Shown here one piece after another: positions 1 to 12,303 of a stretch of DNA of 64,000 nucleotides. The notes beneath the pieces were generated by a model. That model had not been told where the DNA came from. It ran no database searches and was given only the letters and a program-made list of their open reading frames with translations. The DNA is from Isoetes taiwanensis (Eukaryota > Streptophyta > Lycopodiopsida > Isoetales > Isoetaceae). The translations under genes were made by a program, and so were the position numbers. Each line of letters opens with the position of its first letter. Position 1 is the stretch's first letter. The stretch lies in NCBI GenBank assembly GCA_021234155.1, contig JAJEKV010000023.1, positions 3,272,801-3,336,800 on the forward strand, written 5' to 3'.

Positions 1-2350
1 CATGGAGATTTCGTACTCTCTTCCAAATTCCGGCCATGTTTCATCAATATAGTTTCATTGCTTGCAGTCATCACTAACCACGCGGAGTACATTGTCACTG
101 ACGCATTAGCGGCACACCAACCCATGAGCTGAAGCTAGAGATTCACATCGAAACAATAGCCTTATGCGAGGGATCACGGAGAAATAACCACCTTCATCTG
201 GAGATTCGCCTTTCCCTTGGCATCCTGTGATTGCATCGAGGCACCACATTTAGGCATGTTTCGTTCTTGTAGATGTCATCCTGATAATATACCATGCAAT
301 CATTTGGACAAGCGTGAATCTTTAAGTGGTAGCCTAAACCAAGAGTCGCTTAATATATTTTTTATTTCAAAGGCGACTTTTGGGCATAGTGTTCCCTTTG
401 TGGGAGTATTTTCTTGTAATAACCTCAGAGTAAAATGACCTTTACGTATACATTCAACTACAACTAATAAGTCAAGTGGGATTGCAATTGTACTTACTCT
501 AACAAAGCCGTATTAATCGCATTGCTCCATTTGAATTGGCTTGAAGGTTTAATATCAATAAAGATGTCGCTAATCTAGATATGCTGCACCTTGACATATA
601 CGTTTATGCGCCCTCCAATAAAACGGATTTCAAGTGACATATCGTTAGGAGTATTTATATCACATCTAGGTCGTTGTCAAGATTGGGCCAAATGTGATTC
701 ATTACGTTTGCCAGGTTCTTCAACTTCCATAAGTCGCCCATAAGGGCATTGTCATCATCTTCATCATCGTATTCCCTGCTCATCTTCTTCATCATTGTAC
801 TCTTCATTGGCGCGTCGCCAGCCCATGTTTCAAACATACCGGCCAACGTATTCTAATCGCCATCCGCAATGACTTTTGATGTCGCCAATTCAAGACGCTG
901 ATGTGGTCTTATATCCACTTGCCTACCCCGGACGCCGATTAAAACGGTAAATATGCGCAGGATCGTGAGCACATGCCATCGAGCCCGGTTTGTTAAATTT
1001 TAAGCATTTAATAACGCACTAAATATAAAATTTTATGTCATAATTCAAAGCATATATTGAAGATATACATTTATCTTCAATATGCGGTCTCAATTCAAAA
1101 GAGAAGAAGAAGAAGAATTCAAGAAGAAGAAGAAAAATGGTATTCCGGCTAAAATTATAGTGAGTAATTTGAGACATCATCGTGTTGACTCTCCAGATTG
1201 GTTCATCAGATTCATATTCAATGAACAATTCATCACCACACAAAGTTTTTATAGTACAAACTATGAGATATATCTCCCGCCAATTTTACGGCTAAAAAAT
1301 CTTCTCGTCTTTTGTTTGCCTCGACAAATTCACAATTGGTAGCTTCGATTCTGGATAGAGCTATTAGCTAAAAGCGCAAGGTTTCCATGCAACCTGAGGA
1401 CTACCATCAATATATGTGTGAAGCCATGTGAGTCACCGGCTTCGGGATATTGTTCGTGCATTTGAATTTAGGGCCATAGATGAGCATGCGCCATCGAGTT
1501 TACCAATTTATGCCAAGTGTCCGAGTTATATTCGTGGACTCTACATATGGCATTGTAAAGGAACAAATGTATTCATCTTTTTGACTTTCTACACTAGTCA
1601 TAATATATAATCCTGTGCCAAGACTGGGACCCGACTATTTTTAATCATGTACTTACCCCAATATGTAAATTGTCTTCATAAATAATTGGCTTGCCTCTAG
1701 GCCATGTACTGAATTTTCACGATCTTTATCCGTAGGGTCGACCAAATGGACTAGTGAAGGTGGAAGATTATTTTCGACATGATTCAGTACATTCCAATTT
1801 TGATGAACATTGTCATTCCCTCCAATCTTGGCAAATCTGCCTATTGCACGCATTTAGAAGTTCTATCAATGTGACGTGGGATACTCTTTGAGGAAGTTGA
1901 TGGCTTTTTGTAGGGTTTTCTATGAACGCATTCATAGTATCAACATCTACTTCCAATGACAACATACCCCAAAATCTATATACCGCCTTAGCTCATACTT
2001 CATTCTCAATTTCTTCCTAACAAAATACAAGCAAACTGGGTTAAGACATCATTCAAGTACATGAGAGAAGTTGATTATCGCTCATAAGATTCGGTATTAT
2101 ACCGTTGAATACCCCTACATGTGCGTCCGAGAGCACCGGATTTGTTTCGCATTCACCATATTTCTCAACATGGCTTGAGGATGCCTTTCTCATCCGCTTT
2201 ATTTGTCCTCGGTAATACCTAACAATTGCAATATAACCGCCCGGCTACACAACTCGCAGAAAAAAAAAAAAAGTAAACATCAAGATATAAAGTTAACTAA
2301 TCATTCAAAACATGTTTATGGTATATACATCTATGCAAGATTCATTTCAT
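1..2350. other. AT-rich stretch with no assignable gene
   Basis: I find no convincing homology here. Short minus-strand frames exist, for example 655-846 with an acidic patch (MSREYDDEDDDNALMGD) and 1653-1853. They may be exons of the same unidentified minus-strand gene whose clearer pieces lie at 2.4-2.9 kb, but no domain is recognisable. A GAA-rich microsatellite sits at 1101-1135 and explains the Glu/Lys-rich reading frame there. Confidence 0.4.
1101..1135. repeat. GAA/AAG-rich microsatellite
   Basis: An imperfect run of GAA and AAG triplets. It creates an artificial Glu/Lys-rich plus-strand frame (1082-1342) and a Phe-rich minus-strand frame, neither of which should be read as a protein. 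Confidence 0.8.
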
Positions 2351-2860
2351 GCACACCAATTTTTCTAGGAAGACTAGGTCCACTGGGTCTAATTGACCAT
2401 TTGTGGCAATTGTTGGGGTAACATTCTCAAGTAAGTCGCCATGTAATCCTCTCAAAGCTCGCCTCACTTTACGCTCAAATTCCTTCCGACGCTCGTCTAC
2501 ATGTTGTTTTTTCTAGTAAACAATAAAATATTAATATTAAAACCATGTGGTAATAATATAAGTAATACCGCTAAATATTCATGTTTTTTCATGATTTCAT
2601 CAAATGTTTATTCTTGATCTCGTGATTCATACAACGCTTATGATATTTAGAAAGACGGATTGAAGGGTGCCCGAACTCGACACATTCAGTCCTCTCCATT
2701 TGAAATGGAGCTTCCATCAAGACCTTTATATTCACTTCAGAACCTTCAAATCTTTTGTAATCTATGAAGCATTGAAATCTTCCACCGAGGTGCATAAACC
2801 CATACATTTGTCTTCCATTCGATGGAAACTGACTAGTACCTTGATCATGCATCTCAAGTT
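2351..2860 (-). pseudogene. Unidentified minus-strand gene fragment (two possible exons)
   Basis: Read leftwards, a segment ending near FDEIMKKHEYLA (about 2579-2614) could be spliced, across an AT-rich stretch ending in a TAG acceptor near 2515, to a basic, charged segment (2400-2514) that includes KKQHVDERRKEFERKVRRAL. The composition is protein-like: amphipathic, lysine/glutamate-rich and probably helical. I do not recognise the family. A second frame at 2589-2852 overlaps and shows a run FEGSEVNIKVLMEAPFQ. It could belong to a degraded DNA transposon, a captured gene fragment or a host gene. No intact start or end is visible. Confidence 0.25.
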
Positions 2861-2946
2861 TTTAACATACTTTCAAGATTCAATCTTCTAATCTATTAGC
2901 ATTTGGAGGTGTTTAACTCTAACACAAAGATTTCAAAGCGTAGATC

Positions 2947-4205
2947 TTACCTTATGAAGACCACCAAGCAAAAAACCGAAACAAACGAGTGAAAATAACA
3001 AGTAACAACCCGAGCCGCCCGTTCCCCCATATGTGACGCCGCCATCGACGTTCGCAGACGCCGCTTAACGACGCCCAAGCCGACGCCGACCGACACCCAG
3101 GCATGCTTGCCATCGCCTGCGCCCGCCTCGATGCCCCTCGCGGCGCCACGCCGATGATCATGACGCTGCTTAACGCCAATGATCATAACGTCGTTAAACG
3201 CACAACCGTGATTGTTTAACATAATAAACAACATACAAATACAAATAAATACAAATAAATAAAAATACCCATTGTTCCCATTCATAAAATAAGCTTATAC
3301 AACCACAACACAAATAGATAAAAAAACTTATTGTTTCATTCATAAAAAGCTTATACATTACTTATGTCCATCTCCGAGGACGCGATAAATATTGCAACCA
3401 TTTGCATCATTATCCACCATTAATGTCGCTTTTCTCTTTGTTTGGCCTTGGGTGATTCTACCACCGCTCCCCTCGAGATGGAACGCCGTATGTTAGTGCA
3501 ATCGAAGTTCCTTTCACCCATCTTGCCACGATGGTGAAGGAGGGTTCCTACCGGAGAAGGGGGTTGGCCGGAGTTGTCTTCCTTGGAGGAGGAGGAATAT
3601 CGCTAAGGAACATATCGCGAAGGTGGTCTTCCAAATCACGACTATCATAGCAAGAGCAGGAAGAACACTCAAAAAAATAAGAAGAACAAAGAATTTATCG
3701 ATGGATCCACTTATAACGTGGGATGTAGGGGTTGGGGTTGGGGGTTAGGGTTTTATTTGGCAAAAAAAAAAAAAAAAAATTCCTTCCTCATGGACGCCGC
3801 AACGACGTTGCCGACGGTTCGACACGCAGTGTGTGCCGCCCGCACCGCACCATGCCACGCCAGTGCACGGACACGCCATTGCCAGCGACGCCGCTCACCC
3901 ACGCACGCTGGTTTTGACACGCAGTCGCCACTGGCAATCGCCCATTTCCACGGCGATGACGCCACAAGCGACGTCAGGAAACGCCGCTGAACGACGCTAC
4001 CGAACACGTGTTTGACACGGTTACCGCCATTGCCAGCAGAAGTATGCCACGCAGTGTATCGGGCACCGATGATGACCGCTGAACGACGCCGAAACGACGT
4101 TGCCGTTGTTGAACGACGCCGCCGTTGATCAACGACGACGGTCCGGGCGTTTCATCGACGACGCGACGCCGCTGGACGCCGACGATCCTTAGTAGTGACA
4201 CCCGC
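2947..4205. other. CpG-rich patches with recurring GACGCCGC/AACGACG words
   Basis: Two segments, about 2995-3200 and 3780-4190, are far richer in G+C and CpG than the surrounding DNA. They share short words such as GACGCCGC, GAACGACG and AACGTCGTT in varying order. Between them is AT-rich DNA with repeated ACAAATAAATA strings and an A-run at 3762-3779. The open frames here (112 and 75 aa minus, 90 aa plus) look like by-products of composition. No coding similarity was recognised. Confidence 0.5.
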
Positions 4206-4959
4206 TATCCCGCCAATTACAACCATTCTAATGCTTGTTATTTGTTTGTGGATGCAGTAACAGCTTCCTTGCTACTTGTTTATGTATTCTACCTAAGTCA
4301 ATGTGACATGAAGGCTTATGTGATGGATATCTTGAAGATTATGTTATGCAAAAGTTATATTTGTTTTTCTCGCCGTATATCTACTTGAACCGACCGTTTT
4401 GTAAGCATATTTTCATAAATACATGCATTCTTTATGATTACAAAGGTACAACCCGCTATGATGTTTTTGATAATGTTTGAGTGATTGTACATACATTTTT
4501 GCTCATAATATATTAAGTATTGTTTCCATTTGGCATAACATGATTCCATGTCAAGGCCTTGACCTAAAAATGTACCGATTCAAATTTTTAGGGCTGCTAA
4601 TTGATTCTAAGTATTTTCTTGCAAAGACTGTACTTAGATAGAGGTCTGGACTGTTGGACAGTACAGGTCTTAAAGGTTTTTTTTTTTTTGAAGGCAAGAA
4701 GTATCTGTATTGTATTCAAAAGATATATCGTCTACACACATACAAATGAAGTTCTGAGTCGCTACCACTTCTAATCCATGAATAGCATTCTGCTAGGCCT
4801 AGTACTTAGAGCTCTCTCAACTTCTTTTCTCCATAGGATACTATAGGAGAGAAGGACTCATTTCCTAGACTTATAATTTTATCATAAGAGGTCTAAGACC
4901 TTATTACAAAGGCTCCACAATAGGCCTGATAAGATTTACAAAGCACATGGTCTCTAAAT
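4206..4959. other. Intergenic stretch, poly-T tract
   Basis: No gene seen. A T-run at about 4677-4690, followed by ordinary sequence, could be the 3' poly-A end of a retroposed sequence lying on the minus strand, but no LINE or SINE body was recognised. Confidence 0.4.
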
Positions 4960-6334
4960 GATTATAGTTCTTCATTCATAGCTTCCAACCATTTGTTTTT
5001 GTCATTAATTTCTATTCTTCCTCGCCTCCCCGCTAGCCTCTACTCTGCCATAGTTGTTTACATCAAGCTTAGCATCTTCAGTCAATTTTTCTACTTGAGT
5101 TTTCCTCTTCCTTTCAATGATTGCTTATGGGTTTACCATTTGATCTTGCTCCTTTCCTATGTCTACATCATTTTCACGCGAAGTATCTATATCACTATCA
5201 TATTCTCCATCATCATTGTTTGAGTCCGTGTCTACCTCCCCTTTTTTATTCTCCTCAACTACTATATTTTTTCGTTGTATCAGCCCTTTGAATTTATGTC
5301 TTTACACGTAGTGCCTTCATCGAACACCACCTCTTTGCTAATGATTATTTGTTTGTTGAGGGATTTCCTTTTGCTTCTTCATCATAATATATGAGGTAAC
5401 CTATCTTTGTGTTTTTGTCGAGTTTCTTCCTTATTTCACAGGGCACATGAACATAGGCTATGCATTCATATGTTTTAAACATGTCAAACTTTAAATGAGC
5501 ACTTGACCTCAAGTTTAATGGCACATTACCTTTAGAGCAAGCATTGAAAGTCTATTTTGAATAAATATGGTAATTTCAAAAGCCTTCTCCGAGAGATAAT
5601 TTGGAATCTTTTGCATAGAACTTCAACCCATTATCAAGAAAAAATACTACATCCTTTTGAGTCAAAATGGATTTATATCCTAAGCCAATAAGTTTACTAA
5701 CGTAAATCAAGTTTTTGATTATTATGGGAACAAATAGAACATTTTCTAAATTAATTAGTCGCCAACTTGATTTTGTTGATTCTCATTGTCTTGAAGTTCT
5801 TGAGCGTAATAATAGATGGGACTACTGATCCTCGGCCCACTATCAACTACAACAATATTGAAAACCCCACAATTTTAGTTAATATAAAGCATAGATTTTG
5901 TACCTCATTTTCATTATCGGGCCACTTTTGCATCTTCTTCCGATTCTTTAACAAAGTGCACATCTACAGCCTTCCTTCCTCCTCGACCTCTATTACCACC
6001 TCCTCTTCCTCCTTTCCTTTACCTCTACCCTTGCTATAAGTCTTTGGGGATTGGGCATTTGGATGCAATGTTCCTCTTTCCCCATAGTTAAAACAATTGA
6101 ATTCATTATTAAGTTTAGGGCACTCATTTTTAAAGTGATCTAGTTCATGATAATAGTAGCAAGTCCCTTTATTATTCTTCCCTACAAGTAGAATCTCGAG
6201 GATTCTTTTCCTTCTCTAGTTATCTCCTTTGTTCAGTCTTTCCAAACCTGAAAGCCAGCTCCATCCTTGAATATCTCCACAATTCTCAATAACATCTAGT
6301 TGACTTCTTGAAAGAGGATGTTCAATCAACACCC
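4960..6334 (-). mobile_element. Degenerate Ty1/copia remnant (gag-pol pieces)
   Basis: Reading the minus strand from right to left gives copia pieces in the correct order. A gag zinc-knuckle relic (CYYYHELDHFKNECP, about 6105-6150) has its second Cys changed to Tyr. Next come a protease-like VVDSGPR segment near 5840, then the integrase-to-RT linker (AYVHVPCEIRKKLDKNT and IISKEVVFDEG, 5310-5460), then the start of RT (NKWLEAMNEEL, about 4975-5005). Many stops and frameshifts interrupt it, and no full RT or RNase H remains. It resembles the younger copia at 24-29.5 kb in layout but is clearly older. LTRs were not identified. Confidence 0.75.
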
Positions 6335-6349
6335 GCTCTGATACCAAAA
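6335..6349 (-). promoter_or_regulatory. Relic primer-binding site (tRNA-iMet type)
   Basis: On the minus strand this reads TTGGTATCAGAGC, the usual initiator-Met primer site of plant copia and TRIM elements. It lies just upstream of the degenerate gag of the 5-6.3 kb copia remnant, which confirms its orientation. The LTR that should abut it at 6350 is not recognisable. Confidence 0.7.
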
Positions 6350-7002
6350 AATTGGTAATCAATGCAAACAACTTAATACATACTTAAATTGTTATGGTTA
6401 GCGACACAATTTAATTGAAAGTTCTAGCCAAATTCGATGTCAAATGCATAAGGCCCTTTGTCGCTACTCAACTATTGAGTTTGATTTAAATGCAAATTAT
6501 TGGACTTTTATTATTTAATTATCGAAATCGGCATTGATTCGATCACTATAGCTTATTTGATCATTCATCAATCATAACTTAATCGGGCTTATGCTCGATT
6601 TGATTTAAATGTTTCTATATTAGCTATATTTCTTGATTAATCTACGCTTACGATGTATACGCATGAATCCCATCGGTTTGCCTTTGGTTATAGTCCGACA
6701 TTAACCTCGATTCATTTGAATGGTTTCGCCCCGCCTGCCTAAACCTCCTCAAACATATAACAAGTTTAATTACACGTAACCATTAACCTTCAATGGTCAC
6801 AATAAGTATTTACAAGGCAAATTTATGTCACCTACAACCTTAGGTGTAGTTCCACAACCTTATGATTAGTTCCACAACAAATATGTGATAAACTATTTCC
6901 AATAGTCTATCATAGACCCCTTCTCCATTCTCTCAGATAATGTGGATATTAAGACGTAATGCATGCACATCCGTGCAAAAGCGCATGCATTTATGCACGT
7001 AC

Positions 7003-7034
7003 GCATGCATGCATGCATGCATGCATGCATGCAT
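7003..7034. repeat. (ATGC)n microsatellite
   Basis: A near-perfect run of the self-complementary tetranucleotide GCAT/ATGC, with partial copies upstream from about 6959. It could extrude a cruciform, but nothing suggests a function. Confidence 0.9.
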
Positions 7035-8652
7035 TTATTTTAACATCTATGATATGATAGAATGGTGCAATATCATGTCAAATACCCCACGAGCATCAAT
7101 CATGCACACATTTGAAATATAGTCCTCTTATATAATCGTAACTAGTCCCAATAGAACAAATTATTAATTGCATCTATTCCTACTCAAACAATTTCTAAAC
7201 TACATCCAACACAATAGATTATCTATTGTGAACCACACCCAACACAATAAATTGTCTATCATAAAAAACCAAAGTGCTAAGCACCTTTCACTTTGTGCCT
7301 TGACGCTCGTATCAAAATCACCCTAACGACTACAAAAACCACCCAACACGACAAACTGCATATACGGACAAACCCCTTGCAATGCAGTGTACAATCGTGA
7401 AAATCTAAAATGTCATCAAATAGCACTCAAACTCACACACTTATCCTATAGCGCCCTAACTTTCACCCAAGCCCTGCATTTTCGCTAGTAACCTTGTATG
7501 TTTTCACCAAATCAATACAAAATTAAGAGATAAAAGAATAGAATAGCATGTTGGTTGATTTCTCCCCCTGAATGCAATATTTCCATTAAGAATATATGCT
7601 TATGAGTCTTTTACTACCCAATTCATTATGCTGGTTTTACTACTATATCTTTTTTTGCAAAGAAGAGAATCTTAGAACATGTGCAAATTGCTCTATGTCT
7701 TTTGAATTAACAGCAGGTCATGTATTCTATGAGCACCAGGAAACAAGGATCCTTTGGGAAACACAAGGTAAACCTTTGGGTTCCATTTGCGTTATGAAAC
7801 AATGAACATCAAGAAGATCTCCCTGCATTGACGAGAACCAAAGAAATATTCATGGTGACCTTAGCCGTCGCAATAAAATGCTTGTAAAAATTAATACTAC
7901 TTTTAAACAACCTTCAACGTTGTATCAAGCTGAAAGTAGAATTGGCCTGGGAAATATTGTTCTTCGAATAAAAATGCATGGGGAAAGTACATCCATGGCT
8001 ACATTACATTTTGGTCCTTTTTAGGATCCTATCTATTGCACAGTTGCTTAAGTGACTTGCTTCCTTTACCATTGTAATACTTTTCCACTACATATTGACC
8101 TTTTTTCCACTATAATTAAATCTTGTAATATGTGATTGTCAGTCGTTGATGAAGGCTTATTTTGTAATGACATGAAAAATACTTTACTTAAGAATAGAAT
8201 AGAATAGAATAGTTTTTTTAACGTCCACGAAGACCAATAGGTCATGGGACCCATACAATGGGCTAGTACAATCATTACTACTAGGATTAAAAAACCCCTG
8301 CCTCGAAAGGTTTTCAAGGGAAAAACCTTTGCAGTAATGATGATACTAGACAAGCTTAGATAATGACTACTGAGGGCTCAGTAATTGCAGACGTTTATCT
8401 AGAACCTCAAGTATGTATAATGCCAAGTCATGCACAGATGGTGCGCTGAGAAGTTGTGGAAGCGTGGAATGGAATGCTAAGGTCGAAAAATGATTCCGGA
8501 CTATCTCAAAAGCAGGGCTAACATGAAATGCCGCTACAAATATTAACTTTTTCTTGAACATTATATTATAAGGAATGGGAAGCGTCAAGGAAAGACAACA
8601 ATGGTGAGTTTTGGTGAATGCATTCCACGATGGTTTCAACGATGTTTTGGCA

Positions 8653-8748
8653 GAGTTGCCATGGCTTTAGGTTTCAATTTGCCGGAGTTGCCATGACTTT
8701 GGGTTTCAGTTGCTGGTATTGCCATGGCTTTAGGTTTTAGTTGTGGGA
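8653..8748. repeat. Three tandem copies of a ~32-bp unit
   Basis: The words GTTGCCATGGCTTTAGG and GGTTTCA/GTT recur with a period of 31-32 bp at about 8653, 8685 and 8715, with a few substitutions. A small tandem array in non-coding sequence. Confidence 0.8.
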
Positions 8749-8876
8749 GTTAGAGGGCAGTCTTCATGCAAAGTCTTCGGACATGTTTCATGCAGGTAAC
8801 TGCCTACAACAGGTTGTGCCAAAATGCCAGATCTATTTTCCATTCTTGACTAGAATAGTTGTCACATGGCAATCAA

Positions 8877-8947
8877 TGATTGGATAATATTCAAGAATGT
8901 TAATGCACTTCATTGATTGGATAATATTCAAGAATGTTGATGCACTT
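8877..8947. repeat. 37-bp tandem duplication
   Basis: The string TGATTGGATAATATTCAAG and its continuation GAATGTT(A/G)ATGCACTT occur twice back to back with one substitution. The sequence just before the first copy (a variant of TAGAATRGTTG followed by ATGGCAATCA) resembles 33.95-34.0 kb, so both may derive from one dispersed repeat. Confidence 0.8.
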
Positions 8948-9026
8948 TTTCTTAACTTGTATAAAAAGGTTGGTTTACTCAACATTCATGGCATGTCAAT
9001 ATGCCTTTATGTTGGAAAATATTATT

Positions 9027-9072
9027 ATAGGAAACTACTAAAATGCCCACCGTTGGTGGGCTTTTGTTAAAT
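9027..9072. repeat. Helitron-like terminal hairpin (candidate)
   Basis: ACTACTAAAA is followed by a perfect 7-bp stem, GCCCACC-GTT-GGTGGGC (9045-9061), then CTTTTG. Many plant Helitrons carry an ACTA-type start followed by a GC stem around CGTTG near one terminus. A related hairpin with compensatory stem changes begins the insert at 49.62 kb. No Rep/helicase gene or CTRR end was found, so this would be a non-autonomous or broken copy at best. Confidence 0.4.
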
Positions 9073-12000
9073 ATGCAAAAGTCGAGTTCATCAATTCAAA
9101 AGTAGCAATTACTATAACAAAAAGATGTTCTAGATTGTAACATTGCTGGAGTTGAACCTTTTAAGAAAACTATAAAAAAACCACCTTCAATGGGCATTCC
9201 ATGTATTTGTCCACATGAAGAGTGTGTGTCCATGAGTGTTGTTGGCGTAAGGCTTTTTGGTATTACCGTGTTACCTACTTGTCAATTTGAGAATGTATAT
9301 CAAACTTGCTTCATATTTAAACATTGTATAATAGTAATAGTGCCGAGCATTGCTGGGCATATGTTGGCAATATAAGGTCAATGGGGGCTATGGACTCAGA
9401 TCAAAATCCTCCCTACCACTATGTCATCTTGGGGATCTAGAAGCTCGGCGTTGTCGGTGTATAAGTACCATTCTATTATAAGCAACCATGAACTTGTAGA
9501 CAAATGTAAATTGTTGCATGTTTGAGTTTCATATATGAAAATGGTCGTATTAGTGTCAAATGTTATGGTTGTTATAGTTAAATGTATGCATAAACCAATG
9601 GTTACATTAGGTATAACTTTGAACTATACACATATTTTTGTATTTTATAGTTGATCTCAATGTCAATAATGTTGTGTCGTACTCAAGTTCAAATTTGTTA
9701 ATGTTGAGTTGCTAGTGGGCATTTCCTCTTACTGTGGTTGATCCAATTGTTAGTAATTTTGTGTTGTTTGCAAATCAGAAGAACTTGACACTGAATGCAA
9801 GATGATTCATTGCTTCTGTTATCTGAAGTTTTCTCCTCCCATTCCTACAATCACCATGCTCAAAGATAAATGATCAATTTATGGATCAACCATGTTGATC
9901 AATATTTATGCTGAAACGTGAATTGCCACATGTATTGCAAAAGGATTTCAGATACAAACCTATGTAATAAAAAGTGCATTATAGCACCCCAAGTGCTTTT
10001 GTTGCTAGCAATTTCATTGTCATTTTTTATATCAGAAAGGAAATATCCTTGCTAGATAAGGACGACCAAGTCCTGATTAAATCGATAAAGACCAAACACA
10101 CTGAAGGGTCAAGTTTCCTTCAGCAACTAACATCTATTTAAGCAAATACTTGAAGCATTGGTACAAAATAATAATTAGATGTCCCTATCTTTGAAGTGAG
10201 CTTGCTCTCTTTTTGTTTCAAGAGCCTTGCTTTTGTAAGCATTAAGGATACGACCAATTTCTCCTCTATGGCCTTTGATTATATAGGATCTTCCGTCCTA
10301 AAACAATGCTTCAAAAAATAAATGAAAATGCCAATTCAACAAATGCCAAGTTGCTTATATCAGATGGAACCCTATAGTTTGTGCCCTTGAGCAATGTTAT
10401 AGCTAAAAAATTGGGGATGGCGCTAGCAATCTAAACATGGCAGTGAAAAAACTAAACATAAGGATCTGTTATCTACTGACTGTAAGCATAAGGAATGATA
10501 AGAAGATATATGCTCAATCGATGAACAAGATATGCAAACTTAGCTTAATGATTGACAGTTTTCAAAACCTCACCTGATATCTAAAACAGAAAAAATATGT
10601 AAGAAAAGCAAATGCGAATGTCATAGTTTCAGTGAGGCCGTCTTCATGTCCTAAAGCCACATGTAGACTAAGCTCCAAATTGCAACATTAAACACAATTT
10701 TCTCAGGTTGGTATTGAGAAGCAGATTAAGTTTATCTTTGTTATAAAAAATATGCTTGAAATAGGATAACTTTTTCTATATTATATAACCAACTAAGAAT
10801 GCTATAACCTGTGAGGCCATATGCCTAGCTTCAAATCTTCAGGTGTTGGTATAAGAATGAAATCTATTGCTTCTATTGCTGATTCTAGAAGATCCACTTT
10901 CAACACTTCAAAATTTATTCCTTGTGAACCCATATTGTTTCAACGACTGCGGGAGGAGAAACAAAGTGGTTGCATGAAATGATCTGTTCAAATCATAAGC
11001 TTGCAAAAGGAGAAAATAAACTGAGGGCCATAGAAGAAACTATTCATGTCAAATGCTTATGGGGGTTAATTTCACAAACAAAACAGGTTGCCACAATGTC
11101 CATATTCTTCCACATTGATTTTGCAATTGACCCGCATATTCCCCGAAATGAAGGAAACATAGAAGACATTGATTGTTTGTATGATCTCGCCACAACACTT
11201 GATCCGGAACTTGATAGAAGCGGTTTGTATACCTATATTTAGTCCATGTGGTTCTTTGATGCACAACTACTCGGCAACATATGGTTTTTGCTAGAACCGA
11301 AGTCTTTATCTAATATGCCAAGAATCATTTGGATGTCAGAAATACATCAAGCTTCCAATAGCTATGGACAATGACATGAACAACTCATGGAATACCTTGG
11401 CTTCGTGAAAAACTTTGTATCTTGGCTTCGTGTCACCAAATTCATCGCCTTCAGAAATCAAGAGAAGCATCCAAGGGATCCAATCTTGCCTTGTTGAAAC
11501 AGAGGCAAATCCGAGAATCACATATTAGATTAAATCGGCCTCCTCTAGGTCTCACATCTAGGTCGGATCTCAAATTAAAACCGCCTCCTCATCTCTTTTG
11601 TGGCCGGCATCGCTTCAGCGCTTGAGAAACCTAGCATATATTGATGGTACCTTAACCATCGCCTTATAGTCATCTCCGACCCCGCTTCACAAAAAACGGT
11701 CCCACCATCGCAGAAATCCATCAACGACAACCGATTTTTGTGTTTGTCCGGATGAGTTTGCTTGGCTATGACGATGAAGCGTAACAACGCCAAGGGAGCG
11801 TGGGCCGAAATTGACCTATTCTAAATTGATGCCACGATCGTTGGCTCGCAGCCTTAGATCTAAACCGTCCGATCTAGGGATGGATCCAAATCCAGAATTA
11901 CATTATAACATAGGATAGGATACATGTCTCTAGAAAATTTGAACATTTTTCTAAACAAAGAAAATTAATTTTGAAATTTCCAGAAAATCAAAACTAGAAT

Positions 12001-12303
12001 GAGGCCTAGATGAATATGGGCAGACGCAATTTCATGTAATGGGAGTTGCCTAATGGTGCAACTTCTTCCAAGTACTAAACGCTGCAAGGTATGGGAACCA
12101 AATTTTAACCTTCGTTTGAATTTTAAGGCCATCTTTGTTTTCCCTTGAGGATCTGTTGAAGCATCCCCTTGTAATTCTTAAATTTGCCAGCACTTTGAAA
12201 AGGAAGCTTTGAAAACATTCCATCTATCATGTAACAACCGGACAAATGAAGAGGTTGCCAGCAGACATGGATATTTTAGAACTAAAGCAGAGAACATGCT
12301 TTT
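9073..12303. other. Non-coding or unassigned stretch
   Basis: Mostly AT-rich with no recognised gene. The one frame with protein-like composition is plus 10970-11242, which includes the run RNEGNIEDIDCLYDLATTLD before a stop. It could be an exon of a captured or host gene, but I cannot place it. At 11.57-11.80 kb a minus frame is present without recognisable features. Confidence 0.3.
9328..9362. repeat. Second Helitron-like hairpin
   Basis: GCCGAGC-ATT-GCTGGGC at 9342-9358 pairs except for one position. It follows an AATAGTAATAGT string and has the layout of the 9045 and 49635 hairpins. The match is weaker than those two. Confidence 0.3.

Larger units (their letters stand above)
6350..9020. 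other. Intergenic stretch with simple repeats
   Basis: No gene recognised. It contains an ATGC tetranucleotide array (7003-7034), an AGAAT pentanucleotide run (8191-8212), short direct repeats of ACACAATA(A/G)ATT (7200-7255), and two tandem repeats listed separately. The LTR and 5' end of the neighbouring copia remnant may survive in the first few hundred bases, but no boundary is visible. Confidence 0.4.

Noticed and set aside
1082-1342. Lys/Glu-rich plus-strand protein
   Set aside because: Produced by the GAA microsatellite.
2947-3285. 112-aa minus-strand frame
   Set aside because: Composition reflects the CpG-rich patch joined to an AT-rich repeat. There is no domain, and the overlapping frame is equally open.
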